64,000 nt of DNA from Klebsiella sp. WP3-W18-ESBL-02. GTDB taxonomy: Bacteria > Pseudomonadota > Gammaproteobacteria > Enterobacterales > Enterobacteriaceae. Location of the stretch: the NCBI RefSeq assembly GCF_014168815.1, contig NZ_AP021972.1, positions 3,162,001-3,226,000 of the forward strand. The letters run 5' to 3'. The stretch's first letter is position 1. Every line of letters begins with the position of its first letter. The translations under genes and the position numbers were made by a program. A model generated the notes under the pieces. It saw only the letters and a program-made list of their open reading frames with translations. It was not told the origin of the DNA and ran no database searches. This document shows positions 1 through 8,839 of the stretch, one piece after another.

Positions 1-819
1 ACTGTAGATGTTATAGCCGCCGGAAACGTGGAGATAATCATAGCCCAGCGCGTGCAGTTCACGCGCAAACAGCACCGCTTCATCCAGCGACAGACCGCCT
101 TCGGCAAATTCACCGCCGTTGAAGCGGACGCCGAGAGCGCGGTTTTTCGGCCAGACCTCGCGCAGCGCGCGAGCCACCTGCAGCGGAAAGCGCATACGGT
201 TTTGCGGGCTGCCGCCGTAGTCATCTTCGCGTCGGTTGCTCAGCGGCGAGAGGAACTGGTTCAGCAGATAGCCGTTGGCCGCATGCAGCTCAATAAAGTC
301 GACTCCCGCGTCCAGCGCCCGGCGGGCGGCATCGACGAAGCCCTGGGTAATGCGCGCCATACCCGTCACGTCCAGCACCTGCGGTACGCGCCAGCCGGGT
401 TTATAGGCAATCGCCGACGGCGCAACCGTCGGCCAACCGCCCTCTTCATCGCTCAACGATGCGCCCTGGCTTCGCCACGGCGCGTTGGTGCCCGCTTTAC
501 GCCCGGCATGGTTAAGCTGCACGCCAATCGGCGTCGAACTGTAGGTGCGAATACCGGCCAGCAGCGTTTGCAGCGCCTGCGCCTGATCGTGATTCCACAG
601 CCCCAGACAGTGCGGGGTAATGCGGCCATCGGCCGTCACGCCGTTGGCCTCGCAAATCACCATACCCGCGCCGGAAACGGCCAGCCCGCCAATATGCTGA
701 GCATGCCACGGAGTGGCGATGCCGTCCGCCCGCGCGGAATACTGCGACATGGGCGGAACCACGATACGGTTAGCCAGCGTTAGCGGGCCAACCCGTAATG
801 AACTGAAAAGTGTCGACAT
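1..819 (-). CDS. Old yellow enzyme-family NADH:flavin oxidoreductase (C-terminus beyond window)
   Basis: FMN-dependent ene-reductase-type protein of the YqjM/XenA branch. The visible 273 codons begin at an ATG at 819 preceded by AGGAG, and read MSTLFSSLRVGPLTLANRI, then QLNHAGRKAG and ELHAANGYLLNQFLSP, which are family signatures (FMN/substrate-binding His-Asn in HAAN, the barrel strand QLNHAGR). At the place where YqjM and XenA have a redox-tuning Cys (PMC) this protein has PMSQYS, i.e. Ser. It follows the flavoprotein gene at 834-2570 by only 14 bp, so the two are almost certainly one transcript. Substrate unknown. The gene runs off the left edge, so it is partial here by position and not shown to be broken. 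Confidence 0.9.
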   Translation of the reverse strand, partial: MSTLFSSLRVGPLTLANRIVVPPMSQYSARADGIATPWHAQHIGGLAVSGAGMVICEANGVTADGRITPHCLGLWNHDQAQALQTLLAGIRTYSSTPIGVQLNHAGRKAGTNAPWRSQGASLSDEEGGWPTVAPSAIAYKPGWRVPQVLDVTGMARITQGFVDAARRALDAGVDFIELHAANGYLLNQFLSPLSNRREDDYGGSPQNRMRFPLQVARALREVWPKNRALGVRFNGGEFAEGGLSLDEAVLFARELHALGYDYLHVSGGYNIYS

Positions 820-833
820 GATGTTCTCCTGAT

Positions 834-2570
834 TCATGAGGCGGCTTGTGCAGGCTGTACCGCCGTTTCACCGCGTGCCGCCATACTGCGGGCGGCGATG
901 TAGCCAAAGGTCGCCGCGGGGCCAATCGTGATCCCCGCGCCGGGATAGCTGCCGCCCATGATGCTCGCCATTTCATTGCCGGCCGCATAGAGGCCCGGTA
1001 TCACCCGCCCCTGGTTGTCCAGCACTCGCGCTTCGGCGTCGGTTTTCAGGCCGTGGAAGGTGCCGAGATCGCCCATATACAGCTTCACCGCATAAAAGGG
1101 CCCCTGTTCTATCGGCGCCACGCAAGGGTTAGGCTGATGGTGACTGTCGCCGAGATAGCGGTTGTAGGCCGATTCACCACGGCCAAACTGCGGATCCAGT
1201 CCCTGCCGCGCGGCGGCGTTGTAATCGCTGACGGTGCGTTCCAGCGCCTGAGGCGGCACGCCCATTTTTTGCGCCAGCTGGTGCAGCGTTTTACCTTCGA
1301 GCAGATAGCCGTTTTTCAGGTACAGCGAGACGGGTATCGGCGCCGGTTTGGCAAAGCCCATACCGTATTTGCGCAGCGCCCGGCGGTCGCAGATCTGCCA
1401 GGCGAAGGTTTCCGTATCGTCACGGCAGGTTTCTATCATGGCGATCCCGACGTCGTGGTAGGAATCCGCCTCATTACAAAAGCGCACGCCGTGACGGTTT
1501 AGCATGATAAAACCGGGCTTGTAGCGGTCGACCAGATGCGGGAAGACATACGACTGGCGGCCAATTTGCACCTTCGACGCGGGGATCCACGCCGCACCGT
1601 TTGGGTAGCTGTCATCAAAGCGGGCGCCGATTCGTTCGGCCATCGCAATGCCGTCGCCGGTATCGACGCCCGGCGGCGTCGGCGACAGCTGAACACCGCC
1701 GCGCTGTACGTGCGGGTACAGTTTTTTCAGCCTCGCCTCGTCGCGGGCAAAGCCGCCGGAAGCCAGCACCACGCCACGGCGGGCGTACAGGGTGATTCGT
1801 TCACCGCCGCGTTCAACCACAACGCCGCGCACCGCGCCCTGCTCGACAATCAGATCTTTTGCCGCCACGCCGGTGTGAATAGGGATGCCAAGATCCCGTG
1901 CAGAACAAGCCAGCCGGGCGACGACCGCGTTGCCGCCGTTAGCGGTAATACCGCGCCCGTAGCGCGCCACCTCCAGCAGGTGGCGGCTCAGGCGTTTCAC
2001 GACGTAGGTAAACGACTTCAGCGAACGGGTCGCGTTAAAGAAGTGCTTGAGATCGTTATTGGACGAGCTGAACATCATTCCCATAAAGGTGATGGTCCGC
2101 AGCGGCTTGCGCAGGCGCGGCATCGCGTCACCGAGCTCGCGGATATCAAATGCCTCCGGTACCACCGAACGGCCGCGCATAACGCCGCCGGGCGCGTCGG
2201 GATGATAGTCGGGGTATTGATACAGGTTGCAGCGAAAGCGGGTATGCTCTTCAAAAAAACGCAGCATTTCCGGCCCGTTTTTCAGGAAAGCGTCGACGAC
2301 CTCCGGGCGGAAGCTGTCGCCCGCCTCCCCCTGCAAATAGGTACGCGCCGCGGCCTGACTGTCATCGATGCCCTGCTGACGCGCCAGATGGTTGTCAGGG
2401 ATCCACAGCACGCCGCCCGAAAACGCGGTGGTGCCGCCAAAAACCGCGTCTTTTTCGATAACCTGAACGCTCAGCCCGTTCAGGCCAGCGGTCACCGCCG
2501 CGGACAGCCCGCCGACGCCGCTGCCAATCACCAGCACATCGCACTCACGAGCAGGAAGTTCTACAGCCAT
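834..2570 (-). CDS. FAD-dependent dehydrogenase, 3-ketosteroid-delta1-dehydrogenase / fumarate-reductase flavoprotein family
   Basis: 578-residue FAD_binding_2 flavoprotein. The N-terminus carries the Rossmann dinucleotide motif (VLVIGSGVGGLSAA) followed by GGTTAFSGGVLWIP, a sequence typical of 3-ketosteroid-delta1-dehydrogenases, and the C-terminus has GSYPGAGITIGPAATFGYIA, the second FAD contact. The ATG at 2570 is preferred over an ATG 24 codons upstream because GAGG lies just before it and the FAD motif then begins at a normal distance. No signal peptide is seen, so it should be cytoplasmic. It heads a two-gene unit with the old-yellow-enzyme gene and is divergent from the AraC gene. Real substrate unknown: a cyclic ketone or ene-type compound is an inference from the family. 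Confidence 0.88.
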   Translation of the reverse strand: MAVELPARECDVLVIGSGVGGLSAAVTAGLNGLSVQVIEKDAVFGGTTAFSGGVLWIPDNHLARQQGIDDSQAAARTYLQGEAGDSFRPEVVDAFLKNGPEMLRFFEEHTRFRCNLYQYPDYHPDAPGGVMRGRSVVPEAFDIRELGDAMPRLRKPLRTITFMGMMFSSSNNDLKHFFNATRSLKSFTYVVKRLSRHLLEVARYGRGITANGGNAVVARLACSARDLGIPIHTGVAAKDLIVEQGAVRGVVVERGGERITLYARRGVVLASGGFARDEARLKKLYPHVQRGGVQLSPTPPGVDTGDGIAMAERIGARFDDSYPNGAAWIPASKVQIGRQSYVFPHLVDRYKPGFIMLNRHGVRFCNEADSYHDVGIAMIETCRDDTETFAWQICDRRALRKYGMGFAKPAPIPVSLYLKNGYLLEGKTLHQLAQKMGVPPQALERTVSDYNAAARQGLDPQFGRGESAYNRYLGDSHHQPNPCVAPIEQGPFYAVKLYMGDLGTFHGLKTDAEARVLDNQGRVIPGLYAAGNEMASIMGGSYPGAGITIGPAATFGYIAARSMAARGETAVQPAQAAS

Positions 2571-2882
2571 AGGGTACCTCGCAGATGAAGGATTCCGATC
2601 GTTCCATTGATGTTGCAAAAAAGTTACATGTGCATTTTTCACAGCCCTACCGGGAAAAAGAAGGGCACTTTCACGCCAAAACCTGCACTTTTCGACAATT
2701 GCCAGGAAGTGTGTGCTGGCGCAACTTTTACGCCCGTGCTGCCATAGAGAAGCGCCGCTGAGCCGACCCTCGCCACATCACAAGATGAATATTCAGCGCT
2801 TGCGCCCGGGTCCGTTTTACCGCCGAATAACAGGTCATCTCATCGTTGGAGTCGCCCATGACAACCGGACAAAACCCGCACC
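2571..2882. promoter_or_regulatory. Divergent control region between flavoprotein operon and AraC gene
   Basis: 312 bp without a supported gene between the divergent flavoprotein and AraC-family genes. By position it must hold promoters for both directions and probably the AraC-protein operator. I see no clear paired repeat or strong sigma-70 hexamers. Confidence 0.4.
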
Positions 2883-3800
2883 ATGCCCGCTAACGCCAGC
2901 GCCCGTCGCCACCTGCCCAACTACGCGCTGTACGGCGCGCAGCCCGGCCATGCCCCGGTGGACAGCGTGCACCATGAACGTATTCCATCGCGCGCCAGCC
3001 GCTTTGGCTTCGAAATTGAGCCGCACTTTCACGATGCGCTCATCCAAACGCTGTACATCACGCGCGGCGGCGGTGAGACGTCGATAGATGGCCAGCGCTG
3101 GCGGCTGGAAGCGCCGTGCCTGGTGGTTATTCCGGCCCGCTCGGTACACGGTTTTCACTTTGATGCCGACATTGACGGCCACGTAGTGACCACCGCGCAG
3201 TCGGCTATTGAATCGGTCGCGATGACCGCCGCGCCCGAACTGCTGGATTTTGTGCGTACACCAGCGGTGCTGACGGTCGATCCCTACAGTCGCCGCGGCG
3301 AACCCCTGGCGGCGCTTTTCGAAGGCATCGGCCGCGAGGCGGCGCATCCGGAACGCTGGCAGTACACCGCCGGGCTGGCGCTCACCCTTGCGCTGTTTGT
3401 ACAAATTGCCCGCCTGAGCGAGAAGGCGCGGCTGACGGGTAACCCCGCGCGTGCGGCCCTGGTCGCACGAATTGAACGCTTCCGCCTGCTGCTCGATGCG
3501 CGTTGCCGTAGCCGTCAGCCGGTCGCCCGCTACGCCGAGGCCATGGGTATCTCCGCCGGGCAGCTCACCCGAATCTGCCGCGAGGCGTTCGGCATTTCAG
3601 CCATTGAAGCCATTGACCGCCGCGCCGTTCACGAAGCCCAGCGGCTGCTGATGTACTCCAGCCTCAGCGTTAAACAGATAGCCCGCGAGCTGGGCTTTCG
3701 CGACGAAGCCTACTTTGGCCGCTTCTTCCGCAAGCAAACCGGACTGCGGCCCACCGAATACCGCCTTCGGGAGCAGGGCCGCCTGTCACACTCCGCTTAG
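2883..3800 (+). CDS. AraC-family transcriptional regulator (HpaA/PobR-like)
   Basis: 305 residues. The N-terminal half is a cupin-like sensor (HFHDALIQTLYITRGGG, then PARSVHGFHF), as in the 4-hydroxyphenylacetate and p-hydroxybenzoate regulators HpaA/PobR. The C-terminal ~100 residues hold two helix-turn-helix units (MGISAGQLTRICREAFG and LSVKQIARELGFRDEAYFGR, then FFRKQTGLRPTEYR). It is divergent from the flavoprotein/ene-reductase pair and its stop overlaps the 3' end of the convergent P450-fusion gene by 4 bp, so it is the obvious local regulator of one or both. The inducer is not known; an aromatic or similar small ring compound is inferred from the closest-looking family members. Confidence 0.88.
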   Translation: MPANASARRHLPNYALYGAQPGHAPVDSVHHERIPSRASRFGFEIEPHFHDALIQTLYITRGGGETSIDGQRWRLEAPCLVVIPARSVHGFHFDADIDGHVVTTAQSAIESVAMTAAPELLDFVRTPAVLTVDPYSRRGEPLAALFEGIGREAAHPERWQYTAGLALTLALFVQIARLSEKARLTGNPARAALVARIERFRLLLDARCRSRQPVARYAEAMGISAGQLTRICREAFGISAIEAIDRRAVHEAQRLLMYSSLSVKQIARELGFRDEAYFGRFFRKQTGLRPTEYRLREQGRLSHSA

Positions 3801-6577
3801 TCCGCCTTTGCGCGCATCTGCACAAACAGGTGCGCCGGGCCAGAGTTGGTCAAATTGTTACCGCGCACATACTCGATGGGGCGCGCAGGATCGAGACGAA
3901 TCTCGCTGACCTTACGCGCCACCAGCTTCGTGGCAATCAGGGTTTCGAGCTTCGCCAGCGGCTGGCCAAGGCACTTGTGGGCACCGTTGCCGAAGCCAAG
4001 ATGGCCTTGCGTATCGCGATCGATATTGAAGGTTTCGCCATCGGCAAACTTACGGCTATCGCGGTTCGCCGCCGACAGCAGCAGGCGTATCACCGCGCCT
4101 TTCGGGATCTCGACCCCCGCCACCGTCGTGGCTTCAGTGGTGATACGGCTTACCCGCTGTACGGTGCCACGGTAGCGCGCCACCTCCTCCACAAACAGTT
4201 CGGCGTCATCCATATTGTCGCGAATGCGCGCCACCAGCTGCGGCTGTTCGGCAAACATGCGAAAAACATTGGCCACCAGGATGGTGGTGGTGTCGTGCCC
4301 GGCGATGAAAACGAAGGCGCACAGCTCTTTGGCCTCTTTTTCCGACAGCTCCCCGGCTTTCCACATTCGCGCGATATGACCGCCAATGGACGGGCTATTG
4401 CTGAGATACAACCGCTCCATCGCCGCCTTTAGGTAGGCGAAGAAGGCCATTGCGCTTTGTTCATCGGTACCGGTTCCGGGGGCATTGCGCGCCAGACGCC
4501 CGAAGTAGCTGAAGGTTTCATCAGACCAGAACTTCATCTTTTCTTCGTCTTCGTTCGGCACATCGATCATCGCCGAAATGGTGGCGATACTCAGCGGAAT
4601 GGCAAAATCCTCCACCACATCGCCGCCGCCACGGGCAAGCATTCCGTCGATTAGCGCCTCGGCACGACGTTCTATTTCAGGGATAAACGGCTCCAGGGCC
4701 AGTGGCATAAACGACGGCTGCGCCACTTTACGCAGCCGGGTATGCCCAGGGGCGTCAAACAGCGTGAGGAACGTCAGCGGCGGAGGGCTTACCACCTCAG
4801 AGGAAAACAGTTTCGGGTTGCGGATTGCCTGATAAACATCGTCATAGCGCGAGATAAACCAGACGTCAGAAGTCGCGGAGCGGCAGCGCAGCACTGGCGC
4901 GTGTTCGCGCATCCAGTTGTAGTGTGCATACGGGTCGCCCTGTGCGCCGTCGTCCACCACTTTAAAAGGCTCGAGCCCCGGCGGCCAGGCCAGCTCGTCT
5001 GAGTATGGCGGCAGCGGCGGCGCCGGCTCATGAAATGGACAGCGCGGCGCATCTGACGCTGGCAGAGGTGTAGCCACAGGCGGCAATACGGCGCAGGGCA
5101 CGTTTTTCAACGCCAGCGACCGATTCATGGTGGTGCGTGAATGCTGGGCGTGCTGGGCCAGCACGTCGCGAGCGGCATTTAAATCACCGAATTCGAAGGC
5201 GGAAACTAAATCCCGATGCTGCTGCACAATGTCGCCAACAATCTCGACGCCTGCGGTTAACGCGCGGTCGATATAGTCCTGCACCGCCAGCTCGGCATAC
5301 AGCGCGATAAGCTGCGCATTACGGGTCGCTTCAATCAAGAACCGGTGGAAGGCCTGGTTAGCCGCAGCGTAGCCCGCCACGTCCAGGAAGCGCCGCCCGG
5401 AGACAAATTCGGCCGTCGCATCGGCCAAACGGCGGAAGGTGGTGAGCTGCTCGCCGCTCAGCCGCCCCATGGTCAGCTGTACCGCACCGAGCTCCAGCGC
5501 CAGCCGCAGGTCAAAGGCATCGTCGACGTCCGCAGACGCGATCGGCGGCTCATCATCTGCCGCCACTGGCGCGGCGACTGCACCGGCGAACTTCTCGTAG
5601 TAGAAATGACGCGGCGTCAGCCCCTCGCGATCGAGATAGCTGCGTACCGCATCGACCATTGGCGGCGGGCCGCAGAGATACACATCGACATCGCCACCGT
5701 GAAGCTGCCGGGCATCAATATGCGCGGTGACGTAGCCCTTATGCGGATGGCTGCTTTGCGGATCGGCCACGGTACAGCGGTAGCTGAAGTTCGGCAGGCG
5801 CCGCGTGTACGCATCCAGTACATCAATCGCCACCCGATCTTCATCGCGGGTCACGCCAAAAATCAGGTGTATCGGCATTGACGCAGCGCCATCATCCGCC
5901 AGCTTTGCCAGCATCGACAGGAACGGGGCCAGCCCGGTTCCCCCTGCCAGAAAGAGCACCGGGCGCTCAAGCGGACGTAGGTAGAAACTGCCCATCGGCC
6001 CACGAAAGCTTATCGCATCCCCCACGCGGGCCCGTTCACGCAGCCATTCGGACATCAGACCCTGCGGGACATTGCGCACGACAAACGACGCTTCAGGGTC
6101 TGAGGGACCGGAGCTAAACGAATACGCGCGTGTCTGGTCGCTACCGGGCACCTGCACGTTGACGTATTGCCCGGGCAGGAAGCTCAGCGCATGACGATCG
6201 TCGAGCGCAACGGAGAACGTTAACGTGGTTGGCGACAGCATCCTGCTGGCAGTGATGCGCCCGTGATAGGTCGCTACGCCGGCAGCCTGCGAAGCCGCGG
6301 CAATCTCCACGACGCAATCGCTCTGCGGGCGCATCTGGCACGTCAGCACTCGCCCCGCGCGGGCTTCTTCGGCCGATAACGCGTCGTCAACGTAGTCGCC
6401 GTGCTGGTAGTCGCCGGATACACAGGTCGCTTTGCAGGTGCCACAGACGCCGTCACGGCAGTCGAGCGGAATGCTAATTCTATTGCGCAGCGCGGCGTCA
6501 GCGACGGACTCACCGGCGCGGCACGGCAGAGTTTGCGTTGCGCCATCCTCAAAACGCAGGGTAATTTGATGGGTCAT
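3797..6577 (-). CDS. Self-sufficient cytochrome P450: ferredoxin - FAD/NAD reductase - FCD domain - P450 fusion
   Basis: A 926-residue single chain with four recognisable parts. Residues 1-~95 are a plant-type 2Fe-2S ferredoxin with C40, C45, C48 and C80. Residues ~100-335 are a ferredoxin-NAD reductase of the BenC type (RAYSFSSGP for FAD; FLAGGTGLAPFLSML and YLCGPPPMVDAV for NAD). Residues ~345-490 look like the ligand-binding FCD domain of GntR regulators (NQAFHRFLIEATRN; QQHRDLVSAFEFGDLNAARD; AQHAQHSR), without any DNA-binding part. Residues ~509-926 are a class-I-like P450 with the oxygen-binding AGHDTTT (759-765), ExxR (E798-R801) and heme loop FGNGAHKCLG, proximal ligand Cys869. All electron-transfer parts needed for monooxygenation are present. 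Start at the ATG with AGAAGAG before it. Substrate unknown; the neighbouring flavoenzymes suggest a ring compound. Confidence 0.93.
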   Translation of the reverse strand: MTHQITLRFEDGATQTLPCRAGESVADAALRNRISIPLDCRDGVCGTCKATCVSGDYQHGDYVDDALSAEEARAGRVLTCQMRPQSDCVVEIAAASQAAGVATYHGRITASRMLSPTTLTFSVALDDRHALSFLPGQYVNVQVPGSDQTRAYSFSSGPSDPEASFVVRNVPQGLMSEWLRERARVGDAISFRGPMGSFYLRPLERPVLFLAGGTGLAPFLSMLAKLADDGAASMPIHLIFGVTRDEDRVAIDVLDAYTRRLPNFSYRCTVADPQSSHPHKGYVTAHIDARQLHGGDVDVYLCGPPPMVDAVRSYLDREGLTPRHFYYEKFAGAVAAPVAADDEPPIASADVDDAFDLRLALELGAVQLTMGRLSGEQLTTFRRLADATAEFVSGRRFLDVAGYAAANQAFHRFLIEATRNAQLIALYAELAVQDYIDRALTAGVEIVGDIVQQHRDLVSAFEFGDLNAARDVLAQHAQHSRTTMNRSLALKNVPCAVLPPVATPLPASDAPRCPFHEPAPPLPPYSDELAWPPGLEPFKVVDDGAQGDPYAHYNWMREHAPVLRCRSATSDVWFISRYDDVYQAIRNPKLFSSEVVSPPPLTFLTLFDAPGHTRLRKVAQPSFMPLALEPFIPEIERRAEALIDGMLARGGGDVVEDFAIPLSIATISAMIDVPNEDEEKMKFWSDETFSYFGRLARNAPGTGTDEQSAMAFFAYLKAAMERLYLSNSPSIGGHIARMWKAGELSEKEAKELCAFVFIAGHDTTTILVANVFRMFAEQPQLVARIRDNMDDAELFVEEVARYRGTVQRVSRITTEATTVAGVEIPKGAVIRLLLSAANRDSRKFADGETFNIDRDTQGHLGFGNGAHKCLGQPLAKLETLIATKLVARKVSEIRLDPARPIEYVRGNNLTNSGPAHLFVQMRAKAD

Positions 6578-7195
6578 CTCTTCTTATCCTCCAGGCAGTT
6601 GCGGTCGGAAAATCCGAAGCCTCATCAAATGCTGAATGCGGTTCTGGCGCAACGGACAGAGATGACATTAAACAGGACAAAAACCGCATCCCGTCGGGTT
6701 AGCGGTACCGATCACGTTTCTTAATCCGCTGTCAGCAGAGCCATAAACGTTTCCCCCGAAGAATGCCCCTTTGCTCCCCCGGCCGCGGCGACGGCAGATG
6801 AGGGTTAATACCCCGCGGCTGACGCCCATCATAATTAATAGCTATACAACACCCCGTTTTTTAGATAAAAATTCTCCCTACGGCGTCAAAAAACGATGGA
6901 GTGATAGATATAAAAGATTAAACCAGTCTAATATGTCGACTTTTAAAATAAATTAACAAAACGCATCAATCTGCCGATAATACCTTTTTAAATTAACGTA
7001 TATCGTGTACAGGCTAAATACACTGAAGCATTTTTTGACAATCATCAAAAATATAAATCAGCTGCCTGCACATGGGTTTTACTCAATACGCAAACAATGT
7101 TATATCTTGCTGGAATTTATTGTTTCTGGCTTCATCGCGATCAATCTCTTCTGGCATATAACAAAATAAACAGTGATATTTGATAGGAAATCAGC
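6578..7195. other. Intergenic region without a supported gene
   Basis: 618 bp between the P450-fusion start and the split lipoprotein gene. By position it must contain the promoter for the P450 gene (minus strand) and that of the lipoprotein (plus strand). From about 6830 on the DNA becomes clearly A+T-rich. Short open frames exist but have no ribosome site or family features. No further structure recognised. Confidence 0.4.
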
Positions 7196-7235
7196 ATGAA
7201 TAAAATAGCTAAATGGTTCGCCGTTTTCACATTCA

Positions 7236-7239
7236 TTAG
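7236..7239. repeat. IS5 target-site duplication (left)
   Basis: TTAG, matching the copy at 8436-8439 and fitting the YTAR target preference of IS5. Confidence 0.92.
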
Positions 7240-8435
7240 GGAAGGTGCGAATAAGCAGGTCATTTCTTCCCAAGCTGACTCGCTGATTAAAATTTCGCGG
7301 ATCTGGGCCGATTTTTTTCCCGCAAACACATCGAATCAGCCTATTTAGGCTATTTTTTCCACCATTTCTGGCGTTATTTCCGGTTTTTACTGAGATCTCT
7401 CCCACTGACGTATCATTTGGTCCACCCGAAACAGGTTGGCCAGGGTGAATAACATCGCCAGTTGGTTATCGTTTTTCAGCAGCCCCTTGTATCTGGCTTT
7501 CACGAAGCCGAACTGCCGCTTGATGATGCGAAACGGGTGCTCCACCCTGGCACGGATGCTGGCTTTCATGTATTCGATGTTGATGGCCGTTTTGTTCTTG
7601 CGCGGATGCTGCTTCAAGGTTTTTACCTTGCCGGGACGCTCGGCGATCAGCCAGTCCACATCCACCTCGGCCAGCTCCTCGCGCTGTGGCGCTCCTTGGT
7701 AGCCGGCATCGGCTGAGACAAATTGCTCCTCTCCATGAAGCAGATTACCCAGCTGATTGAGGTCATGCTCGTTGGCCGCGGTGGTGACCAGGCTGTGGGT
7801 CAGGCCACTCTTGGCATCGACACCAATGTGGGCCTTCATGCCAAAGTGCCACTGATTGCCTTTCTTGGTCTGATGCATCTCCGGATCGCGTTGCTGCTCT
7901 TTGTTCTTGGTAGAGCTGGGTGCCTCAATGATGGTGGCATCCACCAAAGTGCCTTGGGTCATCATGACGCCTGCTTCGGCCAGCCAGCGATTGATGGTCT
8001 TGAACAATTGACGGGCCAGTTGATGCAGCTCGAGCAGGTGGCGGAAATTCATGATGGTGGTGCGATCCGGCAGGGCGCTATCCAGGGATAATCGGGCAAA
8101 CAGGCGCATGGAGGCGATTTCGTACAGGGCATCTTCCATGGCACCGTCGCTCAGGTTGTACCAATGCTGCATGCAGTGAATACGCAGCATGGTCTCCAGC
8201 GGATAGGGCCGTCGGCCATTGCCCGCCTTGGGATAAAACGGCTCGATGACAGCGGTCATATTCTGCCATGGCAGAATCTGCTCCATGCGGGAGAGGAAAA
8301 TCTCTTTTCGGGTCTGACGGCGCTTAGTGCTGAATTCACTATCGGCGAAGGTGAGTTGATGGCTCATGATGTCCCTCTGGGATGCGCTCCGGATGAATAT
8401 GATGATCTCATATCAGGAACTTGTTCGCACCTTCC
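7240..8435 (-). mobile_element. IS5: IS5 insertion sequence, complete
   Basis: 1196 bp element bounded by inverted ends: GGAAGGTGCGAAtAAG at 7240 and its complement CTtGTTCGCACCTTCC ending at 8435. It is flanked by the 4-bp duplication TTAG and carries one intact transposase on the minus strand. End sequence, length and transposase all match the IS5 group of the IS5 family. It lies within codon 15 of a lipoprotein gene. Confidence 0.95.
7387..8367 (-). CDS. insH: IS5 transposase
   Basis: 326-residue DDE transposase (DUF4096-like N-terminus plus DDE_Tnp_1). The sequence MSHQLTFADSEFS at the start, GTLVDATIIEAPSST (first catalytic Asp), VSADAGYQGAPQ (second) and EYMKASIRARVEHPFR with the catalytic Glu (third) follow the E. 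coli IS5 InsH protein nearly residue for residue as I recall it, with only a few differences (for example T for V after QNM). The frame is intact, so the element should still be mobile. Confidence 0.95.
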   Translation of the reverse strand: MSHQLTFADSEFSTKRRQTRKEIFLSRMEQILPWQNMTAVIEPFYPKAGNGRRPYPLETMLRIHCMQHWYNLSDGAMEDALYEIASMRLFARLSLDSALPDRTTIMNFRHLLELHQLARQLFKTINRWLAEAGVMMTQGTLVDATIIEAPSSTKNKEQQRDPEMHQTKKGNQWHFGMKAHIGVDAKSGLTHSLVTTAANEHDLNQLGNLLHGEEQFVSADAGYQGAPQREELAEVDVDWLIAERPGKVKTLKQHPRKNKTAINIEYMKASIRARVEHPFRIIKRQFGFVKARYKGLLKNDNQLAMLFTLANLFRVDQMIRQWERSQ

Positions 8436-8439
8436 TTAG
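8436..8439. repeat. IS5 target-site duplication (right)
   Basis: TTAG, direct copy of 7236-7239. Confidence 0.92.
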
Positions 8440-8795
8440 CATTCTGGCAGGCTGCGCGCGCACGGCGCCAATTGAACAAATTAACACCGTCGTATCGGCA
8501 GGCCACAGCGCCGAACAGGTAAAAAACGCCATCTTAAAGGCGGGCATCCAGCGTGATTGGATCATGACGGAAGCGGCACCTGGCGTGATTAAGGCCACTC
8601 AGAAAGCCCGCGACCACTCTGCAACGGCAAACATCAAATACTCCGCAACGGGCTATTCCATTGTTTACGATAGCAGCTTCAACCTGAAAGCTTCCGATGG
8701 AAAAATTCACAAGAATTACAATCGCTGGGTGAGAAACCTCGACAAAGATATCCAGGTCAATCTGGCCAGCGCTGCTCTGCAATAAATTATCGCCG

Positions 8796-8829
8796 CCTAA
8801 TCCCGCCACCTGCGGGATTAGGTTCTTTT
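8796..8829 (+). terminator. Rho-independent terminator after lipoprotein gene
   Basis: Perfect 11-bp stem CCTAATCCCGC / GCGGGATTAGG with a 5-nt loop (CACCT), followed by TTCTTTT. It starts 10 nt after the lipoprotein stop codon. Confidence 0.85.
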
Positions 8830-8839
8830 ACCCTCTGTA

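Larger units (their letters stand above)
7196..8785 (+). pseudogene. Small lipoprotein gene split by IS5
   Basis: The 5' fragment 7196-7239 (ATG preceded by AGGAA) and the 3' fragment 8440-8785 rejoin exactly when IS5 and one TTAG copy are removed. The restored protein is 129 residues: MNKIAKWFAVFTFISILAGC is a complete lipoprotein signal with lipobox ILAGC, and the mature part carries GHSAEQVKNAILKAG, an IKATQKARDH segment and KIHKNYNRWVRNLDKDI. This resembles a family of small uncharacterised proteobacterial lipoproteins; I know no function. The reading frame outside the insertion is undamaged, which suggests a recent event. A terminator follows the stop codon. As it stands, the 5' part would read into IS5 sequence and give no functional lipoprotein. 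Confidence 0.9.

Noticed and set aside
1536..2588. Long plus-strand open frame (350 codons) opposite the flavoprotein gene
   Set aside because: High G+C shadow frame; composition is Arg/His/Ala-rich without motifs, while the minus strand encodes a full FAD-enzyme.
6771..6956. Short plus-strand frame upstream of the lipoprotein gene
   Set aside because: No ribosome site or motif; crosses an abrupt change to A+T-rich DNA and looks like chance.
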